This document shows positions 1 to 8,884 of a stretch of DNA of 64,000 nucleotides, piece after piece (within the stretch, counting starts at the first letter, position 1; every line of letters begins with the position of its first letter). The stretch is from Flavobacterium cutihirudinis. Its GTDB lineage: Bacteria > Bacteroidota > Bacteroidia > Flavobacteriales > Flavobacteriaceae. The stretch lies in the NCBI RefSeq assembly GCF_003385895.1, contig NZ_QRDQ01000008.1:740354-804353 (forward strand), read 5' to 3'. The position numbers and the translations under genes are program-made. A model generated the notes under the pieces. It saw only the letters and a list, made by a program, of their open reading frames with translations, had not been told where the DNA came from and searched no databases.

Positions 1-91
1 TGTTTGCAGGAGCTGGTTCCGGATCGTCACCACCACTGCTGCAAGATGCAAATATTAAACCAGCGATTGATAGGTATATAAAATTCTTCAT
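1..91 (-). CDS. Putative surface lipoprotein, N-terminal fragment (cut by window edge)
   Basis: Only the first 30 codons are visible; the gene runs off the left edge. The ATG lies 2 bases after the stop of the upstream LRR gene, so the two are very likely co-transcribed. The translation begins MKNFIYLSIAGLIFASC, a short signal peptide with a lipobox ending at Cys17. It continues SSGGDDPEPAP, a Ser/Gly then acidic tract like the lipoprotein export signal that sends flavobacterial lipoproteins to the cell surface. The mature function cannot be read. By position it may work with the LRR protein, but that is inference. Confidence 0.75.
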   Translation of the reverse strand, partial: MKNFIYLSIAGLIFASCSSGGDDPEPAPAN

Positions 92-93
92 TT

Positions 94-3000
94 TTAATTT
101 TTTATAATTTTTAGATATTCCGGAGTTTCCAAATTAACTTTAGCTGAGTAAATTCCAGCGGCTTGATTTTCCAGATTCAACAATGCTTTTCCATTTTCAA
201 GCGTATAATTTTTGCTTGAAATTAATTGTCCTGCAAAATTGAATAAGTCAATTTTAACTTCATTTTTCTCCGTTGGAATTTCAATTTCAAAACTTCCTGA
301 AGTAGGATTCGGATAAGCTGCAAGAACAGTTCCTAATTCGAAAGAAGAAACCTTTTTAGAAAGTACACCTTCACAAGCTTTTGCTGTTGCAATTTCAACT
401 AATCCAGCTGTAGCTAAATTTAAACTGAAATTGGTATCGGTTGTTTGAAATTGTTCCGTTCCATCAACAAATACAGTAAATGGAGCAGTTCCTTCTGTAA
501 TTTCTACATTTACTTTTTTAGAAGCTACATTAGATTTTCCTGTAATTGTTGCACCTTTTGCAATCGTAACATTGAAATTTTGTTCGTAAACCATTTCAGG
601 AATTGTAATCTTAATTTTGTAAACTCCCGGAGTTAATGCAGAAACTTTTAAAGCATTGTTTGTAAAAGTGTAAGGCGTGTCATTTATCGTTGCATTATAA
701 GCAAACGAAGCTTTTCCAACAATACTAATTTCGCCATTATTTTCTCCTAAACAAGATTCTCCTTTGCTCTCAACAGTAAAGTTGTTTGCAGGTAAAACCA
801 ATTCTCCAGTACATTCGGTATTATAAGTAGCGTTAGCATCTTTCTTATACAACCAATTTTTGTTAGCATATTCAACATCATCTACTACTATACAGTACAA
901 TTTTGGATTTGATGTAAACGAGATATAGTTGTTGTTTATTAAGGTGTTTTTACCATTTTTAAGATTTACGCTCGTTAATTGATTTGAATTTACCATTAAA
1001 GAGGTTAATAGAGGATTTTGTGAAACATCTATCGTTTCAATTTTATTCTCATTTACTTCCAGTCCGGTAAGGACTTTATTTTGCGAAACGTCAAGAACCG
1101 TTAGCTGGTTTTTTTTGGCATTTAAATAAGTTAACTCTTTATTTTGTGTAACATCAATTGCTGTTAATTCATTTGAAAAAGCGGTTAAAGACCTTAAGGC
1201 AGTGTTTTTAGAAGTATTTAATGTTGCTATTTTATTTCCACTAATACTTAACTCTCTTAAAGCTAAATTAGAAGTTACATCGATATTTGTCAATTTATTG
1301 GAATCGATGTATAATCTTTCAAGTGCAGCATTTTGCGATACATCAATAGTTGTCAATTGATTCTCGCTTATAGTAAGTGATTTTAAAACTTTGTTTTTAG
1401 AAATATTTAATGTTGTTAAATTATTTTGACCACAATTTAAGCTCTCTAAATCAACATTTTGAGTCAAGTCTAAAGCAGTAACTTTGTTATCTGCCATATC
1501 AAGAAGCTTTAATTTCAAGTTTTTAGAAACATCTAATTTTGCAACAGTTCCATGATAGCAATAAAGTTTTTCTAAGTTTATAAAACCTTCTACTCCCGTT
1601 AAATCTGTAATTTTATAATCCGAGTCATTAGCGTATAATTCAGTCAGATTTGAAATGTTTGATGTAACAACTTTACCGTTTACACCATCTTTGTCAAAAC
1701 CTCTATCAATTAATAATCTTTCAAATTCAGGATCAGGAATTAAAGTGTACTGAATATTTTCAGCACAATTTTCAGAGTATTCTGCAGCGGCATCTTTTGC
1801 TTTCCAATTGTTTGCAGAGAAAGTTGCGTTATCAACTTGTATACAAAGTAAATTCGGATTTTCAGTAAAGTTATTGTTTGCTACAGATCCAAAGTTTGCA
1901 TTGTTTCCGTTTTTCAAATTTAGATTGTATAAATTATTTCCGCTACATTCAATCTCTTTAAGTGCTGTATTTTTTGATAGATCTAAAGTGGTTAATTTGT
2001 TAGAATTTATCAATAATGATTCAAGTTGAGTATTGATCGAAAGATCTATTGCTGTAATGTTGTTAGTACTACAATTTAAATTGGTTAATAAATTGTTTTT
2101 GTAAAGAACAAGATTGCTTAATTGATTTTCAGAACAATTTAATGTGTTTAAAGAAACAAAATCATTTATTCCGGTTAGGTCTTTAATGTTGCTGTTTGAA
2201 ACATCTAAAGTTGTTATTGCAATAATACTTTTGGTTTCAACTTTTCCATTTTTCCCGTCTTTATCAATTTTAAGGGCGATTAATTTTTCTTCAAAATTAG
2301 CATCAGGAATTTCAGTATAGTCTACCTGAGTTGGGCAAGAGTCAGAGAAACTTGCGGCGGCGTTTTTAAAACCAGACCAATTAGTATTAGCGTTATCTAC
2401 ATTGTCAACCTGAATACATGTTAGCGCATCTGCCTTGAAAGAGGAAGTTACATCACCACTTTTTTCTTTGAAATTTAAATTATTTCCATTCTTTAAATTC
2501 AAATTGGTTAACGAATAAATGTATGAACAGTCTAAAGCAATTAATGCACTGTTTTTAGATAGATCAAGAGATTTAAGTTTTGTATAACTACAATTTAAAG
2601 CTTGTAATTTTGAGTTTTTAGAAAGATCTAAATCTATTAAATCATTATTTTTTACTGTTAGTGTTTCTAGATTTAAATTGTTGGAAACATCTAAGTATTT
2701 CAAATTGTTACGATAAGTATAAAGAGAGGTCAAGGCAGGATTTTGTGACACATCTATTTTTGAAATTTGATTTTCGTCAAAACTTAAAACTTTTAAATTT
2801 TTGTTGGCTGTAACATCTAGAGAAGTAATTTGATTTTTGTCAACACTTAATACTTCTAAATTTAAATTTTTTGAAACATCCAGAGAGGTAACTTTATTAT
2901 AATACAAGACAACACTTTTCAGTTCCAGATTGTTAGAAATGTCTATCGTTTTAAGTGTTGTGAAATAAACGTTTAAATCTGTTAAATGACTAAGCTTAGA

Positions 3001-4815
3001 AATGTCTACATTAGGGAAATTATTTTGTGAGCTGACACTACCATTGAAGTTTAATTCGGTCAATGCAGTAAAAGAATTCAATCCTGTTAAATCAGTTATT
3101 TTATCAGGATTAATATATAATTTATCGATAGACATTGCTCTGGATTTTAATATTTTACCATCAACAACTCCATCAACATTATTTGTTAATAATTGTGTTT
3201 CAAACTCAACATCCGGAATTAAAACATATTCAGGAGTTTCGCAAGTTAAAGAGAAATTTACAGATTTATCTTTTTTATCGGCCCAGTTTGTGTTAGCATA
3301 ATCAACATCATCAACTAAAACACAATATAAATTTGGAGTATTTGTCATACTTAATCCCAAAGAATTTATTGTTGCGTTTGCACCATTTTTTAAATTTACA
3401 GTCTCTAAAGAGCGATTATCATCTAACTTTAAAATTGCTAGCGAAGTATTTGTAGAAAAATCTAAATTTTTTATTGTAGTTCTTTCGCAATAAAAAGTCT
3501 TTAGTTTTGTTAGCTTTGAAAGGTCTACGCCAGTTAGTTTATTCGATGAGATTTTAACATCTACTAATGTAGTGTTTTCAGAGATATTTAGATTTGCTAA
3601 TAGGTAGCTGTCTCGGGTATCTAAATTTTGCAACTTTAGGTTTTTAGATAAATCTAAACTGGTAATTTTAGTAGAATATAGATTCAAATCTTGTAGAGCA
3701 ATATTATTTGAAAGATCTAAAGTTGTCAAGTTATCGTAAGAACAATCCAGATTTACTAAATTAATATTGTTTGGAACGTCAATAGTAGATAATCCTGTAC
3801 GCGCAACATTTAGAGAAATTAATGCTGTATTTTTTGAAAGATCTATTGTTGTTATTTTATTTTGATAAAGAAATAAATGCTTCAGGTTTATATTTGCCGA
3901 TAAATCAATTTTTTCAATACTATTATAATTTAAATTAAGATAATTTATAGCTGTATTTTTTGAAAGATTTAAAGCGGTTAATAAATTTGAACTAACATCT
4001 AAGTCAGTTAAATCAATATTATTAGAAACATTTAAGCTCGTTAATTGATTATTAGAACAACTTAATTTTGTTAAATTGAGATTAGAGATATCTAAATTTG
4101 TTAATTTATTAGAATTACAATTTAAGCTTGTTAAAGCAGTAAAATCTTGAATTCCTGTTAAATCAGAAATGGAACTGTTAGAAACATCTAAACTTGTTAT
4201 TTTAGAAAAATTAGAAGTAAGAACCTGTCCATCGGCAACACCAGAATCGATTCCCAGGGCGATAAGTTTGTTTTCGAAATTTACATCGGGAATTTTAGTA
4301 TAAGTTTCAGATCCTTCAACATATACTTTAACATCGTCAATTAAAATACCGAAGGGTTGATTATCAAAAGTAAAAGTAGAAAAACTCAAGTCATAAGACA
4401 GGTTTTGATCTGCAGTAAAAGTTGTTTCTTTATTTGTCCAAAGATTGTCGCTGGCAAAAGAACTGCTCGATAAATTACTTGCAGCTCCGGCAGCTGAAAT
4501 TTTTAAAGAAAGTGGATGATCACCACTAAAATTTGCGTCGAGATATTTATACCTATATTTTACAGTATAAGTTACGCCGGCTTTTAACGCAATTTGAGTT
4601 GTCATTTTTGGAATTGCAGTACTACTTGAGATATATAATTCTGCGGCGTAGTCACCAGCACCCAAAAAATGACTAGAAGTTGCATTTTCTACTGTCCAGC
4701 TCTCTGGTTGTGCACCTGTGGTCCAGGTTGTGAAATCACCATTCGGGACTAAATTGGTCTGTGCATAAATAGAAAAATTTGCTAATAATAGCAACAAGAG
4801 TAGTTTTGTTTTCAT
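94..4815 (-). CDS. Secreted giant leucine-rich-repeat protein with type IX sorting domain
   Basis: 1573 residues, probably exported or surface-attached; likely adhesion or ligand binding, the exact role is not readable. Residues 1-18 are a signal peptide ending near YAQ. Residues about 20-168 look like a jelly-roll carbohydrate-binding type domain (NLVPNGDFTTW start, FGILIDDVKVY end). Four LRR modules follow, starting near residues 172, 528, 830 and 1022. Each opens with an IPDxxFExxLI cap, runs through repeats of about 21 residues (LTSLDVSxN type) and closes with a cap of the form LxCIxVDxxxxANxNW and a final Cys. Residues about 1337-1425 resemble SprB/Ig-like repeats. The last 80 residues (AYPNPTSGSFEIEI onward) are a type A T9SS C-terminal domain. 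The DNA repeats could promote module gain or loss. Confidence 0.9.
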   Translation of the reverse strand: MKTKLLLLLLLANFSIYAQTNLVPNGDFTTWTTGAQPESWTVENATSSHFLGAGDYAAELYISSSTAIPKMTTQIALKAGVTYTVKYRYKYLDANFSGDHPLSLKISAAGAASNLSSSSFASDNLWTNKETTFTADQNLSYDLSFSTFTFDNQPFGILIDDVKVYVEGSETYTKIPDVNFENKLIALGIDSGVADGQVLTSNFSKITSLDVSNSSISDLTGIQDFTALTSLNCNSNKLTNLDISNLNLTKLSCSNNQLTSLNVSNNIDLTDLDVSSNLLTALNLSKNTAINYLNLNYNSIEKIDLSANINLKHLFLYQNKITTIDLSKNTALISLNVARTGLSTIDVPNNINLVNLDCSYDNLTTLDLSNNIALQDLNLYSTKITSLDLSKNLKLQNLDTRDSYLLANLNISENTTLVDVKISSNKLTGVDLSKLTKLKTFYCERTTIKNLDFSTNTSLAILKLDDNRSLETVNLKNGANATINSLGLSMTNTPNLYCVLVDDVDYANTNWADKKDKSVNFSLTCETPEYVLIPDVEFETQLLTNNVDGVVDGKILKSRAMSIDKLYINPDKITDLTGLNSFTALTELNFNGSVSSQNNFPNVDISKLSHLTDLNVYFTTLKTIDISNNLELKSVVLYYNKVTSLDVSKNLNLEVLSVDKNQITSLDVTANKNLKVLSFDENQISKIDVSQNPALTSLYTYRNNLKYLDVSNNLNLETLTVKNNDLIDLDLSKNSKLQALNCSYTKLKSLDLSKNSALIALDCSYIYSLTNLNLKNGNNLNFKEKSGDVTSSFKADALTCIQVDNVDNANTNWSGFKNAAASFSDSCPTQVDYTEIPDANFEEKLIALKIDKDGKNGKVETKSIIAITTLDVSNSNIKDLTGINDFVSLNTLNCSENQLSNLVLYKNNLLTNLNCSTNNITAIDLSINTQLESLLINSNKLTTLDLSKNTALKEIECSGNNLYNLNLKNGNNANFGSVANNNFTENPNLLCIQVDNATFSANNWKAKDAAAEYSENCAENIQYTLIPDPEFERLLIDRGFDKDGVNGKVVTSNISNLTELYANDSDYKITDLTGVEGFINLEKLYCYHGTVAKLDVSKNLKLKLLDMADNKVTALDLTQNVDLESLNCGQNNLTTLNISKNKVLKSLTISENQLTTIDVSQNAALERLYIDSNKLTNIDVTSNLALRELSISGNKIATLNTSKNTALRSLTAFSNELTAIDVTQNKELTYLNAKKNQLTVLDVSQNKVLTGLEVNENKIETIDVSQNPLLTSLMVNSNQLTSVNLKNGKNTLINNNYISFTSNPKLYCIVVDDVEYANKNWLYKKDANATYNTECTGELVLPANNFTVESKGESCLGENNGEISIVGKASFAYNATINDTPYTFTNNALKVSALTPGVYKIKITIPEMVYEQNFNVTIAKGATITGKSNVASKKVNVEITEGTAPFTVFVDGTEQFQTTDTNFSLNLATAGLVEIATAKACEGVLSKKVSSFELGTVLAAYPNPTSGSFEIEIPTEKNEVKIDLFNFAGQLISSKNYTLENGKALLNLENQAAGIYSAKVNLETPEYLKIIKN

Positions 4816-5115
4816 AGAATATGATTAGAATTAGGACGCGCAATTATAGACAAATTAAACCGAATATCCTTACGGGAAACCGTAAAACCCCGTATTTTTA
4901 CCTGGTTTTTACATAAGTTTAAAATTCAGATAATATTTTTACTTGTCTTTTTCTGCCTTTAAATCTCGTAAGTGTTTGATTATATAAGCGTTTGAAGCCC
5001 ATATAAGCATGATTTGTTTTAGTCTAAAAATCATAACACAGTGTTAATCGTTAGTTTTTTGTAACAAAAAATCATAATTTAGGCGCATCTTTAACTATAT
5101 ATTAAATTGAGATAC
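4816..5115. promoter_or_regulatory. Divergent intergenic region with TACGG-type repeats
   Basis: This 300-base gap separates the divergent LRR and subtilase genes and must hold both promoters. At 4870-4894 there are three TACGG cores. TTACGG at 4870-4875 and CCGTAA at 4880-4885 form a perfect inverted repeat around GAAA, and CCCCGTA follows at 4888-4894. They lie 55-79 bases upstream of the LRR start codon and look like a binding site for a dimeric regulator. No good TAnnTTTG promoter was found for either gene. Confidence 0.45.
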
Positions 5116-6750
5116 ATGAGTTATATTAAACCTATTAAATTATCTGCTTTTGCATTACTGGTTTTAGCAGGATGCAGCGCTACAGTACAAGCGCAGGATG
5201 CAGCACCAAAAAATGTTATTACTGCTCCATTAGTAGTTGTAAAAAAAGCTCCGGTAAGTGAAAATGAGTTAAAAAGATGGAGTCATCTGGATTTGGTTAA
5301 AGATTCTATTCCCGGAATGAGTGTTGACAGGGCTTACGCCGAATTATTACAAGGTAAAACGGGTAAAAAAGTTATCGTTGGAATTGTCGATTCAGGAGTT
5401 GATATCGAACATGAAGATTTGAAAGGGAATATCTGGACAAATCCAAAAGAAATTCCCGGAAACGGAATCGATGATGATAAAAACGGATTTATCGATGACA
5501 TTCACGGATGGAACTTTCTTGGAGAAGCAGTTCATGAAAACCTTGAAATGACTCGTGTTGTTAAAAAAGGGGACGACGGTTCTGCAGAGTATAAAGAGGC
5601 TTTGGCTCAATATAATAAGAAATACGAAGAAGCTTTAAAAAACAAAGAACAAGTAGATTTTTTACTTGAAGTTCATAAAACGATTCAAAAAGAGCTGAAC
5701 AAAACAACGTATAAAGTTGAAGATTTAGCAGCTATTACATCAACAGATCCAAAAGTTTCGCAAAGTAAAAATATAATGACCCAAATATTTGGGAACGCCG
5801 GTCCAACTTTTGATCCTGAAGCTGATTTTGGAGAATATAAAGACCAGGTTTATGATGAATTAAATTATAATCTAAACAAAGATTTTGACGGAAGAAAAGC
5901 AGTAGGAGACAATCCGAATGATATTAAAGACAATCATTATGGAAATAATGTTGTTTTTGGTCCGGACAAAGAAAAAGCATTGCACGGAACTCACGTTGCC
6001 GGAATTATCGCTCAGGTTCGCGGAAATAATTTAGGCGGAGACGGTGTAGCAAACAATGTGGAAATCCTTACCGTAAGAGCCGTTCCGGATGGAGATGAAT
6101 ATGATAAAGATATTGCATTGGCAATTCGTTATGCAGTTGACAACGGAGCAAAAGTAATTAACGGAAGTTTTGGAAAAAGCTTTTCTCCACACAAAGACTG
6201 GGTTTACGACGCTTTAAAATATGCTGCTAAAAAAGATGTTTTAATTGTTCATGCAGCTGGAAATGATGGATATAATATTGATGAAAATAAAAACATCAAT
6301 TATCCAAACGACTCTAAAGACAATGTAAAAGAGTTTACAAACAACGTAATTACAATTGGTGCTATCAACAAAGAATATGGCGAAAATGTAGTAGCAGGAT
6401 TCTCAAATTTCGGAAAAATAAACGTTGATGTTTTTGCTCCGGGTGAAGAAATCTATGCAACAATTCCTAACAATAAATACAAATATTTGCAGGGAACTTC
6501 AATGGCGGCTCCAAATGCGGCTGGTGTTGCGGCATTAATTCGTTCTTATTATCCAAAATTAAAAGCGTCTCAGGTTAAACAAATTTTAATGGATTCAGGA
6601 GTAGCGCTTCCTTCAAAAGTAGTTTTGGGCGAAAGCGAAAATCCAGGCGAGAAACCAGCAGCAGTTTCTTCAGTTGAATCTTCAAGAACAGCAAAAATGG
6701 TAAATGCTTATAATGCATTGCTAATGGCTGAAAAAATGTCAAAAAAATAA
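5116..6750 (+). CDS. S8 family serine peptidase (subtilase), lipoprotein
   Basis: Subtilisin-type endopeptidase of 544 residues, probably anchored in the cell envelope. The N-terminus MSYIKPIKLSAFALLVLAGC is a lipoprotein signal with lipobox LAGC. The catalytic triad is visible: Asp92 in GIVDSGVD, His290 in HGTHVAG and Ser462 in GTSMAAPN. The 198-residue spacing between Asp and His is much longer than in subtilisin; it holds a charged, helix-prone insert. I chose the ATG at 5116 because the in-frame TTG nine bases upstream only adds three residues before the signal peptide. A perfect hairpin follows the stop codon, just before the M1 peptidase gene, so the two peptidases may be partly co-expressed. 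Confidence 0.93.
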   Translation: MSYIKPIKLSAFALLVLAGCSATVQAQDAAPKNVITAPLVVVKKAPVSENELKRWSHLDLVKDSIPGMSVDRAYAELLQGKTGKKVIVGIVDSGVDIEHEDLKGNIWTNPKEIPGNGIDDDKNGFIDDIHGWNFLGEAVHENLEMTRVVKKGDDGSAEYKEALAQYNKKYEEALKNKEQVDFLLEVHKTIQKELNKTTYKVEDLAAITSTDPKVSQSKNIMTQIFGNAGPTFDPEADFGEYKDQVYDELNYNLNKDFDGRKAVGDNPNDIKDNHYGNNVVFGPDKEKALHGTHVAGIIAQVRGNNLGGDGVANNVEILTVRAVPDGDEYDKDIALAIRYAVDNGAKVINGSFGKSFSPHKDWVYDALKYAAKKDVLIVHAAGNDGYNIDENKNINYPNDSKDNVKEFTNNVITIGAINKEYGENVVAGFSNFGKINVDVFAPGEEIYATIPNNKYKYLQGTSMAAPNAAGVAALIRSYYPKLKASQVKQILMDSGVALPSKVVLGESENPGEKPAAVSSVESSRTAKMVNAYNALLMAEKMSKK

Positions 6751-6773
6751 TCAAAATAAAGAATTCTAATCTG

Positions 6774-6801
6774 ATGGAAGAGCGGAAGCTCTTCCATTTT
6801 T
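6774..6801 (+). terminator. Hairpin/terminator between the two peptidase genes
   Basis: A perfect 10-base stem (ATGGAAGAGC at 6774-6783, GCTCTTCCAT at 6788-6797) with a GGAA tetraloop, followed by T5. It ends only 13 bases before the ATG of the M1 peptidase. It may be an intrinsic terminator, or a leaky one through which that gene is read. Confidence 0.7.
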
Positions 6802-6813
6802 ATTGAAACAAGC

Positions 6814-8694
6814 ATGCGTAAAATTTTAGTATTATCCTTTCTGAGTTTAGGTTTAAACTCTGCTTTAGCACAAAATGCTCCTTATTGGCAACAACACGCC
6901 GATTATAAAATGGAGGTGTCAATGGACGTTAAAAATTACCAGTACAAAGGGAAACAAGAGTTGGTTTATACCAATAATTCTCCTGATACTTTGAGAAAGG
7001 TGTTTTATCATTTGTTTCCAAATGCATTTCAGCCAGGAAGCGAAATGGATGCCCGTCTTCATTTCATAAAAGATCCGGACGGAAGAATGGTTAATAAAGT
7101 AAAAGGTGCAGACGGAAAAGAAACGAAACAAAGCCGTATTGAAACTTTAAAACCAAATGAAATTGGATTTTTAAAAATTACAAACTTCAAACAAGACGGA
7201 GCAGTAGCACAAACTCGTGTTTCGGGAACAATCTTGGAAGTTACTTTGGCTAAACCAATTTTGCCAAATTCAAAATCTACTTTCTCTCTTGATTTTGATG
7301 GTCAGGTTCCGGTTCAGATTCGTCGTTCAGGAAGAAATAATTCTGAAGGAGTTGAACTTTCAATGTCTCAATGGTATCCAAAATTAGCCGAATTTGATTT
7401 TGAAGGCTGGCATGCCGATCCATACATTGCAAGAGAATTTCACGGTGTTTGGGGAAATTTTGATGTAAAAATCACAATTGATAAAGACTACACAATTGGT
7501 GGTTCAGGATATTTACAGGATAAAAACTCAATTGGTCACGGTTACCAAGATGCAGGCGTAACAGTGGTTTATCCTAAAAAAGCTAAAACTTTGACATGGC
7601 ATTTTATTGCGCCAAATGTTCACGACTTTACTTGGGCTGCCGATAAAGAATACACTCATGATATCGTAAAAGGACCAAATGATGTTGATTTGCATTTCTT
7701 CTATAAAAACAATCCAAAAACTACCGAAAACTGGAAACAGTTAGAACCATTAATGGTAAAAGTTATGGATTATTACAATCATAGAGTGGGGCAATATCCG
7801 TACAAACAATATTCATTTATTCAGGGCGGCGATGGCGGAATGGAATATGCAATGTGTACTTTAATGTTAGGAAACGGAAGTCTTGAGGGAATTCTTGGTA
7901 CTGCAACGCATGAATTAGGACACTCTTGGTTCCAGCATATTTTGGCTTCAAACGAATCTAAACATCCTTGGATGGACGAAGGTTTTACAACCTATATTGA
8001 AGATAGCGCTTTGAATGAATTAAAAGGTGATAAAAAAGAAGTAAATCCGTTTAAAGGAAATTATAATGCGTATTACAGTTTAGTAAATTCTGGTAAAGAA
8101 CAACCGCAAACTACGCACGGAGATCGTTATGACGAAAATCGCCCTTATAGTATTTCTTCTTATGTAAAAGGAAGTATTTTCCTTTCTCAGTTAGAATATG
8201 TAATTGGAAAAGAAAATGTTGATGCAACATTACACAGGTATTTCAACGATTTTAAATTCAAACATCCAACTCCAAATGACATCAAAAGATCTGCTGAAAG
8301 AGTTTCAGGAGCAGAGTTAGATTGGTATTTAACAGATTGGGCGCAAACAACAAATACAATTGATTACGGAATCAAAGATGTTGCGGATAATGCAGGAAAA
8401 ACAACAGTTACTTTAGAAAGAATTGGAAGAATGCCAATGCCAATTGACTTGAAAGTAGATTATACTGACGGAACTTCTGAGACATTCTATATTCCGTTGA
8501 GAATGATGAATTTCATCAAACCAAATCCAAATCCAAACGAAAAAAGAACAGTTTTGGAAGATTGGGCTTGGGCACAACAAAACTATAGTTTTTCAATTGA
8601 CAAAAACAAAACAGCAATCAAAAAAATCACTATCGATCCAAGCGGATTAATGGCTGATGTGAAAGCTGCTAATAATGTTTTTGAAGTGAAGTAA
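6814..8694 (+). CDS. M1 family metallopeptidase
   Basis: Zinc aminopeptidase-like protein of 626 residues, exported by an N-terminal signal peptide (MRKILVLSFLSLGLNSALAQ). The zinc site is complete: HELGH at 366-370, with the third ligand Glu389 eighteen residues after the second His. GGMEY upstream corresponds to the GxMEN exopeptidase motif of the family, with Tyr in the last position. It probably trims peptides in the periplasm or at the surface, possibly products of the subtilase encoded just upstream. It has no T9SS sorting domain and its C-terminal region is shorter than in classical PepN. The gene is followed by a strong terminator. Confidence 0.93.
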   Translation: MRKILVLSFLSLGLNSALAQNAPYWQQHADYKMEVSMDVKNYQYKGKQELVYTNNSPDTLRKVFYHLFPNAFQPGSEMDARLHFIKDPDGRMVNKVKGADGKETKQSRIETLKPNEIGFLKITNFKQDGAVAQTRVSGTILEVTLAKPILPNSKSTFSLDFDGQVPVQIRRSGRNNSEGVELSMSQWYPKLAEFDFEGWHADPYIAREFHGVWGNFDVKITIDKDYTIGGSGYLQDKNSIGHGYQDAGVTVVYPKKAKTLTWHFIAPNVHDFTWAADKEYTHDIVKGPNDVDLHFFYKNNPKTTENWKQLEPLMVKVMDYYNHRVGQYPYKQYSFIQGGDGGMEYAMCTLMLGNGSLEGILGTATHELGHSWFQHILASNESKHPWMDEGFTTYIEDSALNELKGDKKEVNPFKGNYNAYYSLVNSGKEQPQTTHGDRYDENRPYSISSYVKGSIFLSQLEYVIGKENVDATLHRYFNDFKFKHPTPNDIKRSAERVSGAELDWYLTDWAQTTNTIDYGIKDVADNAGKTTVTLERIGRMPMPIDLKVDYTDGTSETFYIPLRMMNFIKPNPNPNEKRTVLEDWAWAQQNYSFSIDKNKTAIKKITIDPSGLMADVKAANNVFEVK

Positions 8695-8717
8695 TCTTCA
8701 AAAAGAATAAAAACAGA

Positions 8718-8750
8718 AAGTCCCGTTTAATTAATTTAAACGGGACTTTT
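8718..8750 (+). terminator. Rho-independent terminator of the M1 peptidase gene
   Basis: A 13-base perfect stem (8718-8730 with 8736-8748) around a 5-base loop. The GC-rich part is GTCCCG/CGGGAC and the stem ends in a T6 run. Confidence 0.88.
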
Positions 8751-8769
8751 TTAGTTATCAGTAGAAAAT

Positions 8770-8840
8770 CAATTGCCTCCACTTTAGTTGGAGGAATAAA
8801 AATGAAAATAAAAACCTCCAGCTAAAGCTAGAGGCAATTG
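8770..8840. repeat. REP-like imperfect inverted repeat
   Basis: Arms of about 25 bases at 8770-8794 and 8815-8840 both read CAATTGCCTC at their outer end and CTGGAGG/TTGGAGG at the inner end. A 20-base AT-rich loop separates them. Short GC-rich palindromes with a CCTCCA core recall REP elements, which may be spread by RAYT transposases. No transposase gene is nearby. Confidence 0.6.
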
Positions 8841-8884
8841 AAATTTTCACTTGATGATATGAAGCAAATTGTGCTGAGAAATAA

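Noticed and set aside
94..4815. CRISPR-like spacing of repeats in the LRR gene
   Set aside because: The repeats are in frame and encode LRR units; they are diverged and not separated by unique spacers.
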